64,000 nucleotides of DNA from Halodurantibacterium daqingensis. GTDB taxonomy: Bacteria > Pseudomonadota > Alphaproteobacteria > Rhodobacterales > Rhodobacteraceae. Both the position numbers and the translations under genes were made by a program. Location of the stretch: contig NZ_JBHTFQ010000007.1 in NCBI RefSeq assembly GCF_042666235.1, positions 124,001 to 188,000 of the forward strand, written 5' to 3'. Below, one piece after another: positions 15,268 through 22,893 of the stretch; positions within the stretch are counted from its first letter, which is position 1, and each line of letters starts with the position of its first letter. The notes under the pieces were generated by a model. It saw only the letters and a list, made by a program, of their open reading frames with translations. It ran no database searches and was not told the origin of the DNA.

Positions 15268-18101
15268 CAGCGGGCCTCCTCGGTCTCTTGGGACGGATCG
15301 ATGTCCATTGCCGCCTCGTTCACGGTTTCTCCGGCGCGGCGCGCCAGCCGTGACAGGCTTGCCAGCGCCAGCATGACCGAGCCGACGACGGCAAGGAAAA
15401 CGCCCACGTCAAAGGCCATGGCCGTGGCAAGCTCGAACTTGTCCATCGGCGGGATCCGGAAATAGCCGAAGGCCGAGGTCAGGAACGGCCGGTCCGCAAA
15501 CCAGGCGCCCACGCCGGTGAGCGCCGCGATCAGGACGCCCGCCGCGATGATCGCGTGATAATCCGCCCGCTGCCGCGCCTGCGCCCAGGCAAAGCCCGAG
15601 GCCATGTATTGCATCAGCAGCGCGATCGACACGACAAGCCCGGCGATGAAGCCGCCGCCCGGTTCGTTATGACCGCGCAGGAAGATATAGACGCCGACCA
15701 TCACCGCCATCGGCATCATCACCCGCGTCGCCACCACCAGCATCAGCGGGTGCCGGTCACCGGCGCGTTTCTGGTCAGGCACCCAGGACAGAAGCCTGCG
15801 TGACGCCGGGCCCCGCAGCAACGCCTCGGTCAGCGCGAAGATCGCCAGTGCCGCAACGCCCAGCACGATGATTTCGCCGAAAGTATCATAGCCCCGGAAG
15901 TCTACGAGGATCACGTTCACCACGTTGGTGCCGCCGCCGCCCGGATAGGATTGATCCAGATGAAACTGCGAGATCGACTCGAACGCGAGGTCACGCGCCA
16001 TGATCGCATAGACCAGCCCGCCGACGCCCAGGCCACTCAGGCAGGCGACGATCCCGTCGCGCCACTTGCGGCCGGAACTGCTTTGGCGCGGCGTTTCCTT
16101 GGGAAGGAAGTTCAGCGCCAGAAGCAGAAGGATGATCGTCACCACCTCGACCGTCAGCTGCGTCAGAGCAAGGTCGGGCGCGGACAGATAGACGAAGCCC
16201 AGCGAGATCACGAGTCCGTTGACGCTGATGATGACCAGGGAGAGCAGGCGGTTGCGGTGGAACAGCACTACGCCCAGCGAGGCAATCACCACAAGCCCGA
16301 GGCCCACCACCGCCATCGGCGAGACCGGCAGCAGGCTGTGGGTGCCCGGCGTATGAGTGCCGCCCATGAACGCGACGGTGCCCATGATCACCGAGGCGGC
16401 CGCGAAGATCATCAGATAGCGGCTGATCGCGCCATCATGCAGCGCATCGGTCAGCGCGCGGGCCATGCGGGCGATGCCTTCGACCAGCCAGTCGAAGATC
16501 GTCTTGGCCTCGGGGCGGGGGGTGGCGATCCAGGCCGCATCAAGCCGACGGTGCTGGCTGAGCACAAGAAGGCCACCCACGACCGCGATGACCGACATGA
16601 ACAGCGCCGGCGTGACCCCGTGCCACAGCTGAAGCGAGTAGTAGGGAAGCTCGCCCTGGATCACAGCGCCAGAAGTGGTGGCGACAAGCCCGCCCACCAG
16701 GGTTTGCGGCAGGATACCAATGCCGATGACCAGCACCGCAAGGAAGGCCGGCGCCGCCCAGAGGCCAAAGCCCGGATCATGGGGGTGGCCAGGATAATCG
16801 TGCCGCTTGGGCCCCAGGAAGGTGTGGCCGATGAAGCGGAACGAATAGGCCACCGAAAACAGCGCGCCGATTGTCGCGAAGATACCTACCCAGACGTCGG
16901 TATGCGCGGCCTCTTCCAGCATCATTTCCTTCGACAGGAAGCCGTTCAGAAGCGGAATCCCGGCCATCGACAGGGCCGCGATCGTCGCAATGGTGAAGGT
17001 GATCGGCATCAGGTGCCGCAACCCTCCCAGCCGCTTGATGTCGCGCGTATGCGCCTCGTGGTCCACGATCCCGGCCGTCATGAACAGCGCGGCCTTGAAG
17101 GTGGCGTGGTTGATGATGTGGAAGACAGCGACCACCGCGGCCTCGGCCGTGCCAAAGCCCAGAAGCATGGTGATCAGGCCCAGATGCGATACGGTCGAAA
17201 AGGCCAGAAGTGCCTTGAGATCGTCCTTGAACAGCGCGATCACCGCCCCCAGAACCATGGTGATCAGCCCGGTGATGCCGACGATGTAGAACCATGCATC
17301 CGTTCCCGCCAGCACCGGCCAGAGCCGCGCCATCAGGAACAGCCCCGCCTTCACCATGGTCGCCGAATGCAGATAGGCGGAAACCGGTGTTGGCGCGGCC
17401 ATGGCATGCGGAAGCCAGAAGTGGAACGGGAACTGCGCCGATTTCGTGAAACATCCCAACAGGATCAATAGCAGTGCCGGCAGATACCAGGGCGATGCCT
17501 GGATCACGTCACGGCTTTGCAGGATCACGCTCAGATCATAGCTGCCGACGATCCCGCCCAGAAGCAGCATCCCCCCGATCAGGGCCAACCCGCCGCCACC
17601 GGTGACCGCCAGCGCCATCCGCGCGCCCTGCCGTCCCTCGGGCAGATGCTTCCAGTAGCCGATCAGCAGGAAGGACGAGAGCGAGGTCAGTTCCCAGAAA
17701 ATGAGCAGAAGCAGGATGTTGTCGGACAGGACAATTCCCACCATCGCGCCCTGGAACAGCATCAGATAGGTATAGAACTGGCCCATCGGGTCGTTCTTGG
17801 ACAGGTAGAACCGGGCATAAAGGATCACCAGCAGCCCGATGCCAAGGATCATTCCCGCGAACAGCAGGCCCAGCCCGTCGAGGAAGAAGTTCGCATCAAG
17901 CCCAAGCCCCGGCATCCAGGAAATCTGATTGCGGATCACCTCGCCGCGCAGGACGGCGGGCGCTTCGATCAGCAGCAGGATCAGGGCAAGCAGGGTGAAA
18001 GAGCCGGTCATCATCGCACAGGCATTGCGCCCGGCGCGGATCATGAGCCCGGGGAAGAGCGCGCCGATGAAGGGCAGCGCCGCGATCAGGACAAGGGACA
18101 T
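15267..18101 (-). CDS. phaAB: Monovalent cation/H+ antiporter fused subunit A/B
   Basis: 944 residues. The N-terminal two thirds is the NuoL-like MrpA subunit (HFWLPHAMAAPTPVSAYLHS, with the conserved Lys and Glu motifs); after the MrpA C-terminal domain follows an MnhB-like domain (MLVVATRVMMPMAVMVGVYIF, HNEPGGGFIAGLV). Fusion of A and B is normal for alphaproteobacterial group 2 Pha systems. It is the first gene of the minus-strand operon phaAB-C-D-E-F-G. An AGG lies only a few bases before the ATG, so its ribosome-binding site is weak. The gap upstream must contain the operon promoter. Confidence 0.94.
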   Translation of the reverse strand: MSLVLIAALPFIGALFPGLMIRAGRNACAMMTGSFTLLALILLLIEAPAVLRGEVIRNQISWMPGLGLDANFFLDGLGLLFAGMILGIGLLVILYARFYLSKNDPMGQFYTYLMLFQGAMVGIVLSDNILLLLIFWELTSLSSFLLIGYWKHLPEGRQGARMALAVTGGGGLALIGGMLLLGGIVGSYDLSVILQSRDVIQASPWYLPALLLILLGCFTKSAQFPFHFWLPHAMAAPTPVSAYLHSATMVKAGLFLMARLWPVLAGTDAWFYIVGITGLITMVLGAVIALFKDDLKALLAFSTVSHLGLITMLLGFGTAEAAVVAVFHIINHATFKAALFMTAGIVDHEAHTRDIKRLGGLRHLMPITFTIATIAALSMAGIPLLNGFLSKEMMLEEAAHTDVWVGIFATIGALFSVAYSFRFIGHTFLGPKRHDYPGHPHDPGFGLWAAPAFLAVLVIGIGILPQTLVGGLVATTSGAVIQGELPYYSLQLWHGVTPALFMSVIAVVGGLLVLSQHRRLDAAWIATPRPEAKTIFDWLVEGIARMARALTDALHDGAISRYLMIFAAASVIMGTVAFMGGTHTPGTHSLLPVSPMAVVGLGLVVIASLGVVLFHRNRLLSLVIISVNGLVISLGFVYLSAPDLALTQLTVEVVTIILLLLALNFLPKETPRQSSSGRKWRDGIVACLSGLGVGGLVYAIMARDLAFESISQFHLDQSYPGGGGTNVVNVILVDFRGYDTFGEIIVLGVAALAIFALTEALLRGPASRRLLSWVPDQKRAGDRHPLMLVVATRVMMPMAVMVGVYIFLRGHNEPGGGFIAGLVVSIALLMQYMASGFAWAQARQRADYHAIIAAGVLIAALTGVGAWFADRPFLTSAFGYFRIPPMDKFELATAMAFDVGVFLAVVGSVMLALASLSRLARRAGETVNEAAMDIDPSQETEEAR

Positions 18102-18982
18102 ACCTGTGCGTTCCGTTCGTTGTTATCGCGCGGCGGGAGGTGAACCCCGAAAGTTATGGTCGTATTTCGCGGCCTTGATGGAGGACGTTGCGATGGGGTG
18201 TCAAGGTAAACCGGCCGTGAATCCGCGCGCCGCGCGTCGATTTCCTGCTGTGTGCGAGCCTTTCAGCCTTCGGGGCTTCGATGGCCAATTCGTGCGGGCG
18301 GGTTGCGTGTGCAGGTTGCATCAGTGGCGGCCGGATGGCCGGCGGGTCGGGTCGTGGATCATCTGTCCGGACATGTCTGCCGGTTGACGGAGCGCGGTGG
18401 CAGTCGCCTGTTGCCTCCTTCGCGCCGGGTTTCGGAACTGCCGGGAGCCTTTTGTCGATGGAGTGATCGCATGAGTGGATCAGGGACTCTGCGTTGCACG
18501 GCCCCGATGCAACGTGGATCTCCGGCATCCCGTCCTGCACGCCCGGCGCGGTTGCCGTCACGACCTGTGGTCCCTGCGCGCCGTTCCCGCTGGAAGTGCC
18601 AGCCCCGATGTCGCATCCGTGCATCCGGTGCCGCGTTCCCTCTGCCCGAATGCCGCCTCGCGGTATTCAGGCGCCACTGCCTGTGGCCGCTCAGGACGGC
18701 GTCTGCGTGCCTCGGGCCGCCGGGTTGCGGTATTCGCACCGGACCGGCTTCCGGCCTGGCAGAGGCATTGTCCGGGCGGGCAGCGCAGGTGGCTGCGGCT
18801 CGCTTCGTTTGCGAAGAACGGCGCCCCGAAAGCCTCGAGCCCCGATATGTCCTTGCGACATGGCCTCACGAACGGACGTTTCACCGCTGAACTCCCGGCG
18901 GGTTCTGGGGAGAGGGCCTGTCCCGGAACGCCCTTGGGAACAGCAGGAACCGCCGTTTCATTGCACCCGTTGACAGCGTGGA
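18102..18982. other. Gene-poor intergenic region between phaAB and tRNA-Arg
   Basis: No convincing gene is seen on either strand in these 880 bases. Several open frames exist because of high GC, but none has a ribosome-binding site, a recognisable motif or normal codon bias. A TTGACA on the minus strand (plus 18199-18204) about 100 bases before phaAB could be a -35 element, but no good -10 pairs with it. The region may be decayed sequence or simply a long spacer. Confidence 0.5.
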
Positions 18983-19059
18983 TGGCGACCCCGGGAGGAC
19001 TTGAACCCCCAACCCCAGACTTAGAAGGTCCGTGCTCTATCCAGTTGAGCTACGGGGCC
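18983..19059 (-). tRNA. tRNA-Arg (anticodon UCU), CCA encoded
   Basis: The 77-base minus-strand sequence folds as a complete cloverleaf. Acceptor GGCCCCG pairs with CGGGGTC; D stem is GCTC/GAGC; anticodon stem CGGAC/GTCTG encloses loop CTTCTAA, giving anticodon TCT (decodes AGA and AGG); T stem GGGGG/CCTCC encloses TTCAAGT. Discriminator G73 and CCA are encoded. The anticodon was read by hand folding. Confidence 0.95.
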
Positions 19060-19068
19060 GATGGCTTC

Positions 19069-19097
19069 CTTGTGCCGTCTCTCTGTCCCGATTTCAA
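19069..19097 (-). promoter_or_regulatory. Candidate promoter of tRNA-Arg
   Basis: On the minus strand TTGAAA (plus 19097-19092) is followed after 17 bases by CACAAG (plus 19074-19069), which ends about ten bases before the tRNA 5' end. The -35 is good; the -10 is poor. The spacing fits a very short leader. Confidence 0.3.
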
Positions 19098-19332
19098 GGG
19101 CCGCCGCAGCCCGGTTTCCGCGGAGTGTGCGGAGGCTGCCTTGTGGTTCCGCTGGGGGAGGCGCGCAATCAGGACAATTCGGTGCCCCGGTCCGAGGGTT
19201 CGGCAGGCAGGCCGTCGTGATGCGTCGCTGCGCAGTCGCGCCGAGGGGCCGGTGGTTTCCGGCTTCAGGGCCACCCGGTTCAAGATGCTGCGAGACAGCG
19301 CGCCACGGCTTCAGGGGCGGCGCAGGGGAAGG

Positions 19333-19413
19333 TTCGCAATTTTGCATTTCGCAGATCCGGGTCGACGTATTGTTTGCAAATCTTCCGAATATCGCTTTGC
19401 GGCTTTCTTCGCA
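19333..19413 (+). promoter_or_regulatory. Candidate acyl-CoA regulator (PccR/ScfR-type) operator for pccB
   Basis: A perfect palindrome TTTGCAAA lies at 19373-19380. Around it are degenerate half-sites: TTCGCAA (19333-19339), TTTTGCAT (19340-19347), TTTCGCAG (19347-19354), TTTGCGG (19396-19402) and TTCGCAG. From memory, Rhodobacter sphaeroides PccR, which controls propionyl-CoA carboxylase, recognises a TTTGCAAA-type repeat upstream of pccB. The exact direct-repeat spacing is not preserved here, so this is a candidate operator region rather than a proven site. Confidence 0.5.
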
Positions 19414-19449
19414 GCGGCTAGTGTTGCCGGATGCGAGGAGGGACCTGCA

Positions 19450-20982
19450 TTGAAAGACATCCTGCAACAGCTTGAAGACCGGCGCGCAATGGCGCGGCTT
19501 GGGGGTGGTCAGCGGCGCATCGATGCGCAGCACGCAAGGGGCAAGCTTACGGCACGCGAGCGGATCGAACTTCTGCTGGATGAAGGCTCGTTCGAGGAAT
19601 TCGACATGTTCGTGGCGCATCGCTGCACCGATTTCGGCATGCAGGATGACCGGCCGGCAGGTGACGGCGTGGTGACAGGCTGGGGCACCGTCAATGGCCG
19701 CATGGTCTATGTCTTCAGTCAGGATTTCACCGTCTTCGGCGGCTCGCTGTCCGAAACCCACGCCCAGAAGATCTGCAAGATCATGGACATGGCGCTTCAG
19801 AACGGTGCGCCGGTAATCGGGATCAACGATTCCGGCGGCGCGCGCATCCAGGAAGGTGTCGCAAGCCTCGCCGGGTATGCCGATGTGTTCCAGCGCAACA
19901 TCCTGGCTTCCGGTGTCGTGCCGCAGATCAGCCTTGTGATGGGACCCTGCGCAGGTGGCGCCGTCTATTCCCCGGCAATGACCGACTTCATCTTCATGGT
20001 CCGCGATACCTCCTACATGTTCGTGACCGGCCCGGATGTGGTCAAGACGGTCACGAACGAGATCGTGACAGCCGAGGAACTGGGCGGAGCGCGCACCCAT
20101 ACCTCGAAATCCTCGGTTGCCGATGGCGCCTTCGAAAACGATGTCGAGGCGCTGAGCGAAACGCGCCGCTTGATCGATTTCCTGCCGCTGTCCAATCGCG
20201 AAAAACCGCCTGTGCGCCCGTTCTTCGACGATCCGGCGCGGCTGGAGCCCAGCCTTGACACGCTGATCCCGCAGAACCCGAACCAGCCCTATGACATGAA
20301 GGAACTGATCCTCAAGGTCGCCGACGAGGGGGATTTCTTCGAGATCCAGAAGGACTTCGCCGCCAATATCATCACCGGCTTCATCCGGCTCGAAGGTTCG
20401 ACGGTGGGCGTGGTGGCAAACCAGCCGATGGTACTCGCCGGCTGTCTGGACATCGATTCAAGCCGCAAGGCGGCCCGGTTCGTGCGCTTCTGCGATGCGT
20501 TCGAGATCCCGATCCTGACCTTCGTGGACGTGCCCGGCTTTCTGCCCGGAACGGGGCAGGAATATGGCGGCGTCATCAAGCATGGCGCAAAGCTTCTGTT
20601 CGCCTATGGCGAGGCGACGGTGCCCAAGGTCACGGTCATCACCCGCAAGGCTTATGGTGGCGCCTATGATGTCATGTCCTCCAAGCACCTGCGCGGGGAT
20701 TTCAACTATGCCTGGCCGACCGCGGAAATCGCGGTGATGGGGGCCAAGGGCGCGGTCGAGATCCTCTATCGGAGTGAGCTGGGGGATGCAGACAGAATCG
20801 CCGCCCGCACCAGGGACTACGAGGATCGCTTTGCCAATCCCTTCGTTGCCGCGGAAAAGGGTTTCATCGACGAGGTGATCATGCCCCACAGTACCCGGCG
20901 CCGGGTCTGCCGCGCCTTTGCCAGCCTGCGCAGCAAGAAGCTGTCCAATCCGTGGAAAAAGCACGATAACATCCCGCTCTGA
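19450..20982 (+). CDS. pccB: Propionyl-CoA carboxylase beta subunit
   Basis: 510 residues, the usual PccB length. It is the carboxyltransferase subunit that moves the carboxyl group from carboxybiotin on PccA to propionyl-CoA, giving (S)-methylmalonyl-CoA. Motifs include RGKLTARERIELLLDEGSFEE, INDSGGARIQEGVASLAGY (oxyanion and acyl-CoA region) and DVPGFLPGTGQEYGGVIKHG. The start is TTG at 19450, eight bases after GAGGAGGGA; it gives the family N-terminus KDILQQLEDRRAMARLGGGQ. It heads the pcc-mcm block, with pccA 1.9 kb downstream. Confidence 0.96.
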   Translation: MKDILQQLEDRRAMARLGGGQRRIDAQHARGKLTARERIELLLDEGSFEEFDMFVAHRCTDFGMQDDRPAGDGVVTGWGTVNGRMVYVFSQDFTVFGGSLSETHAQKICKIMDMALQNGAPVIGINDSGGARIQEGVASLAGYADVFQRNILASGVVPQISLVMGPCAGGAVYSPAMTDFIFMVRDTSYMFVTGPDVVKTVTNEIVTAEELGGARTHTSKSSVADGAFENDVEALSETRRLIDFLPLSNREKPPVRPFFDDPARLEPSLDTLIPQNPNQPYDMKELILKVADEGDFFEIQKDFAANIITGFIRLEGSTVGVVANQPMVLAGCLDIDSSRKAARFVRFCDAFEIPILTFVDVPGFLPGTGQEYGGVIKHGAKLLFAYGEATVPKVTVITRKAYGGAYDVMSSKHLRGDFNYAWPTAEIAVMGAKGAVEILYRSELGDADRIAARTRDYEDRFANPFVAAEKGFIDEVIMPHSTRRRVCRAFASLRSKKLSNPWKKHDNIPL

Positions 20983-20991
20983 GCCCCGCCG

Positions 20992-21366
20992 ATGCGCCTT
21001 GCCCTGCTTGCCCTGCCGCTTGCTCCGCTGACCGCCCTAGCGGATATGGTTGCAGTGCCGTCGGGCCTGCCAGTGACCTTGCAGGAAACGCTGTGGCAGG
21101 GCCCGGACGAGGTAGATGGCCACTGGCTGCGCCTGCGTTTCGTCGCGCCAGGCCTTGGCACCTGGGAAAGCTCGATCCTCGACATGGCGCATCTTTGCGA
21201 CACGGTTGCCTTGACGCTTCTTGCCGAAACAGGGCGCACAGCGGATGTGATCATGATATCGCTCGCCGACCGGCCGTCGGAATTCGGCCAGATCGACCCC
21301 GATCTGGTCCAGTTCATCGAGGCGTTTCGCCCCGACGACGGCATCTGTATGCTGGAGGATTTCTGA
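20992..21366 (+). CDS. Small secreted protein of the pcc cluster
   Basis: 124 residues with a short signal peptide (MRLALLALPLAPLTALA, cleavage before Asp18). The mature part is acidic with two cysteines (Cys66, Cys120 approximately) that could form a disulfide. It resembles a conserved Rhodobacteraceae protein (DUF6497-like) often found beside propionyl-CoA carboxylase and sometimes misannotated as acetolactate synthase; it has no enzyme motif. It begins nine bases after pccB and is probably cotranscribed. Function unknown. Confidence 0.7.
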   Translation: MRLALLALPLAPLTALADMVAVPSGLPVTLQETLWQGPDEVDGHWLRLRFVAPGLGTWESSILDMAHLCDTVALTLLAETGRTADVIMISLADRPSEFGQIDPDLVQFIEAFRPDDGICMLEDF

Positions 21367-21592
21367 TGCAGAGGCACAAACTTACCGGTGCCGCCCGGGC
21401 TGCGGCGGTGGCTGATGCAAGCGCGACACAGGTGGCGAACTTCGTGATGGACGGCTATTGCGCCCCATGTCCAAGGGCAGTGGCATCATTTAATCTGCTG
21501 GACTGTCACGATGATGTGACGGGAATATCCCGCCGCGGCTCAACCGCGCGTTGCAGTGCGGATCGCGTCGCGGGAAGGAACAGGAGACGAAA

Positions 21593-21730
21593 ATGTCGAA
21601 AACCACCAAAGTTGTTCTGGCGCTCAGCCTCGTTGCCTTCGTTTCGGCGTGCAACCGCCAGCCCGAGCCCCAGCCCGTCGCTGCGGCACCGATCGCTGCC
21701 GAGCCGACCTTCACCGGCAAATACCGCTGA
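21593..21730 (+). CDS. 45-residue lipoprotein
   Basis: MSKTTKVVLALSLVAFVSAC: charged N-region, hydrophobic stretch and lipobox VSAC with Cys20 as lipidation site. The mature peptide is only 26 residues, Pro/Ala-rich (RQPEPQPVAAAPIAAEPTF) and ends TGKYR. An AGGAG ribosome-binding site lies seven bases before the ATG. Small lipoproteins of this form recur in this position in Rhodobacteraceae. Function unknown; an envelope role is likely because it should be membrane-anchored. Confidence 0.75.
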   Translation: MSKTTKVVLALSLVAFVSACNRQPEPQPVAAAPIAAEPTFTGKYR

Positions 21731-21862
21731 GGTCTGCCCGGGGCAGGCCGCGCCTGTTCCGGAACCTGTGGTTTCGCGGGCCCGGCCCGCGGGTCTTGGG
21801 CGGGTTCTGCCTGCCCAAGGCACTCATTTCAGCGTGGGGCTGCGTTCCGGAACGGGGGCGGC

Positions 21863-22264
21863 ATGCTGAAACATCGTGGCTTTCCCGGGCGGCTTGCCGG
21901 GACTGACTTCCAGTTCGTGATCCGCCGCGCCAACAAGAACGGCGCGACCCGTCTCATCGCCCGCGAAAGATATGCCGACCGCAAGCATGTGGATCGGCGC
22001 GCCGATTCGGCGTTCATGGCCGCACTTTGGGCCCATTTCGGCGAAGAACCCTTCGAACGTGGCAATCTGGATGCCGGCCGGCTGTCGTGGCTTTTCGGCA
22101 GGGAAGTCGTGGCCGCTGAACAGCCCTTCGACCCCGAAAGTTACGACGCCCTGCTGCGGATCGATGTGCGGCGCGCCCGCGTATCCTTCCCCGAGGTTTT
22201 CGAGGAGAATGACGACGATGAGTTCGCCGACGGCGATGATGCCGATGCGGAGGACTGGGACTGA
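21863..22264 (+). CDS. Hypothetical protein with acidic C-terminus
   Basis: 133 residues, soluble, no signal peptide. The N-terminal half is basic (RRANKNGATRLIARERYADRKHVDRR) and the C-terminus is strongly acidic (EENDDDEFADGDDADAEDWD). I do not recognise a family. The open frame, codon use typical of neighbours, and position between pccB and pccA support a real gene; the start could also be further inside. A terminator follows 160 bases downstream. Confidence 0.6.
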   Translation: MLKHRGFPGRLAGTDFQFVIRRANKNGATRLIARERYADRKHVDRRADSAFMAALWAHFGEEPFERGNLDAGRLSWLFGREVVAAEQPFDPESYDALLRIDVRRARVSFPEVFEENDDDEFADGDDADAEDWD

Positions 22265-22585
22265 AATGCGCAATCGGGGGTTGAATAGGCAAGGTTCCGC
22301 GCACTTCAGGGTCGGCACATTCTTTTGCTTTGCACCGGCTTCCGCGCGGTTCATGCTGATCCTGTCGGCAGGCGGCAGCGCCTTTTCGGCATTTCGTCAG
22401 AACTGTTACCCTTCCACTATCCCCTGGCCTGACCTGCCTTCGGTCAGGCCTTTTTTTTCGATTTTTTTGGCAGGACCTCGCCGATGCAGCCCTCGGTCGT
22501 GGCTCATCACGATTTTTTCGGTTTTCTCTGCCGCCGGTTGCGCTAGGTATCGCGAGGATCAAGTATTTCCAGGAGGCACGGAAAA
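22265..22585 (+). other. Intergenic region / long 3' UTR before Gly-rich lipoprotein gene
   Basis: 321 bases without a gene. About 160 bases after the preceding stop is a strong intrinsic terminator, so the first half is either a long 3' UTR or a small RNA transcribed toward that terminator. The second half contains T-rich stretches (22451-22470, 22513-22527) and leads to the AGGAGG site of the next gene. No clear -35/-10 pair was identified. Confidence 0.5.
22426..22458 (+). terminator. Strong rho-independent terminator
   Basis: A perfect nine-base-pair stem GGCCTGACC / GGTCAGGCC with a seven-base loop (TGCCTTC), followed directly by eight T residues and another T-rich stretch. It should stop transcription coming from the pccB side and separates that unit from the lipoprotein and pccA unit. 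Confidence 0.9.
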
Positions 22586-22795
22586 ATGCATAAAAAGACC
22601 ATCGCACTGGGCTTCGCCCTTCTCATGGGTATCGCCGCATGTGGCAACACGGTTGGTGAGCAGGCGCTCGTCGGTGGCGGCGTGGGTGCGGTTGCCGGTG
22701 CGGCAACGGGCGGCGACATCGCTGCCGGTGCCGTCATCGGCGCAGGCGGTAACGTCGCGTTCTGCCAGCTCAACCCGCATCTCTGCCGCCGCTAA
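22586..22795 (+). CDS. Small glycine-zipper lipoprotein
   Basis: 69 residues. Lipoprotein signal MHKKTIALGFALLMGIAAC (Cys19), then a Gly/Ala-rich stretch GGGVGAVAGAATGGDIAAGAVIG resembling the glycine-zipper helices of OsmB-like envelope lipoproteins, and a short tail with two more cysteines (FCQLNPHLC). AGGAGG lies nine bases before the ATG. It is flanked by terminators on both sides, so it is probably a separate, highly expressed transcript. Function unknown. Confidence 0.75.
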   Translation: MHKKTIALGFALLMGIAACGNTVGEQALVGGGVGAVAGAATGGDIAAGAVIGAGGNVAFCQLNPHLCRR

Positions 22796-22825
22796 GACCG
22801 GCCAGACTGCATCATTCGACCAAGA

Positions 22826-22857
22826 GGGACGTCATGCGCAGGCATGGCGTCCCTTTT
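22826..22857 (+). terminator. Rho-independent terminator after the small lipoprotein gene
   Basis: A 12-base-pair stem GGGACGTCATGC / GCATGGCGTCCC with one T-G wobble, loop GCAG, followed by TTTT. It lies 30 bases after the lipoprotein stop and 37 bases before pccA, so pccA expression from upstream depends on read-through or on a promoter inside this short gap. Confidence 0.85.
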
Positions 22858-22893
22858 CTATTGCACCGTCGCCTTGCGGCTGAGGGAGAGGAA

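Larger units (their letters stand above)
19060..19449 (+). other. Non-coding region upstream of pccB
   Basis: 390 bases between the divergent tRNA and pccB. The 5' part has no evident feature beyond the tRNA promoter. The 3' part is noticeably AT-richer and holds the TTTGC/TTCGC repeats annotated separately. Reading frames open into pccB from upstream are artefacts: translated upstream sequence crosses the tRNA and is not protein-like. Confidence 0.6.

Noticed and set aside
18983..19059. Genomic island integrated at tRNA-Arg
   Set aside because: No integrase and no second copy of the tRNA 3' end were noticed in the window.
18475..19449. N-terminal extension of pccB by 325 codons
   Set aside because: It would read through the tRNA-Arg gene in antisense (giving GLEPPTPDLEGPCSIQLSYGA, a known artefact of tRNA translation). 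PccB has its usual 510 residues from the TTG at 19450.
21366..21869. A 167-codon frame beginning in the stop of the DUF6497-like gene
   Set aside because: It overlaps the well-supported 45-residue lipoprotein gene in another frame, becomes Arg/Ser/Pro-rich and has no ribosome-binding site.
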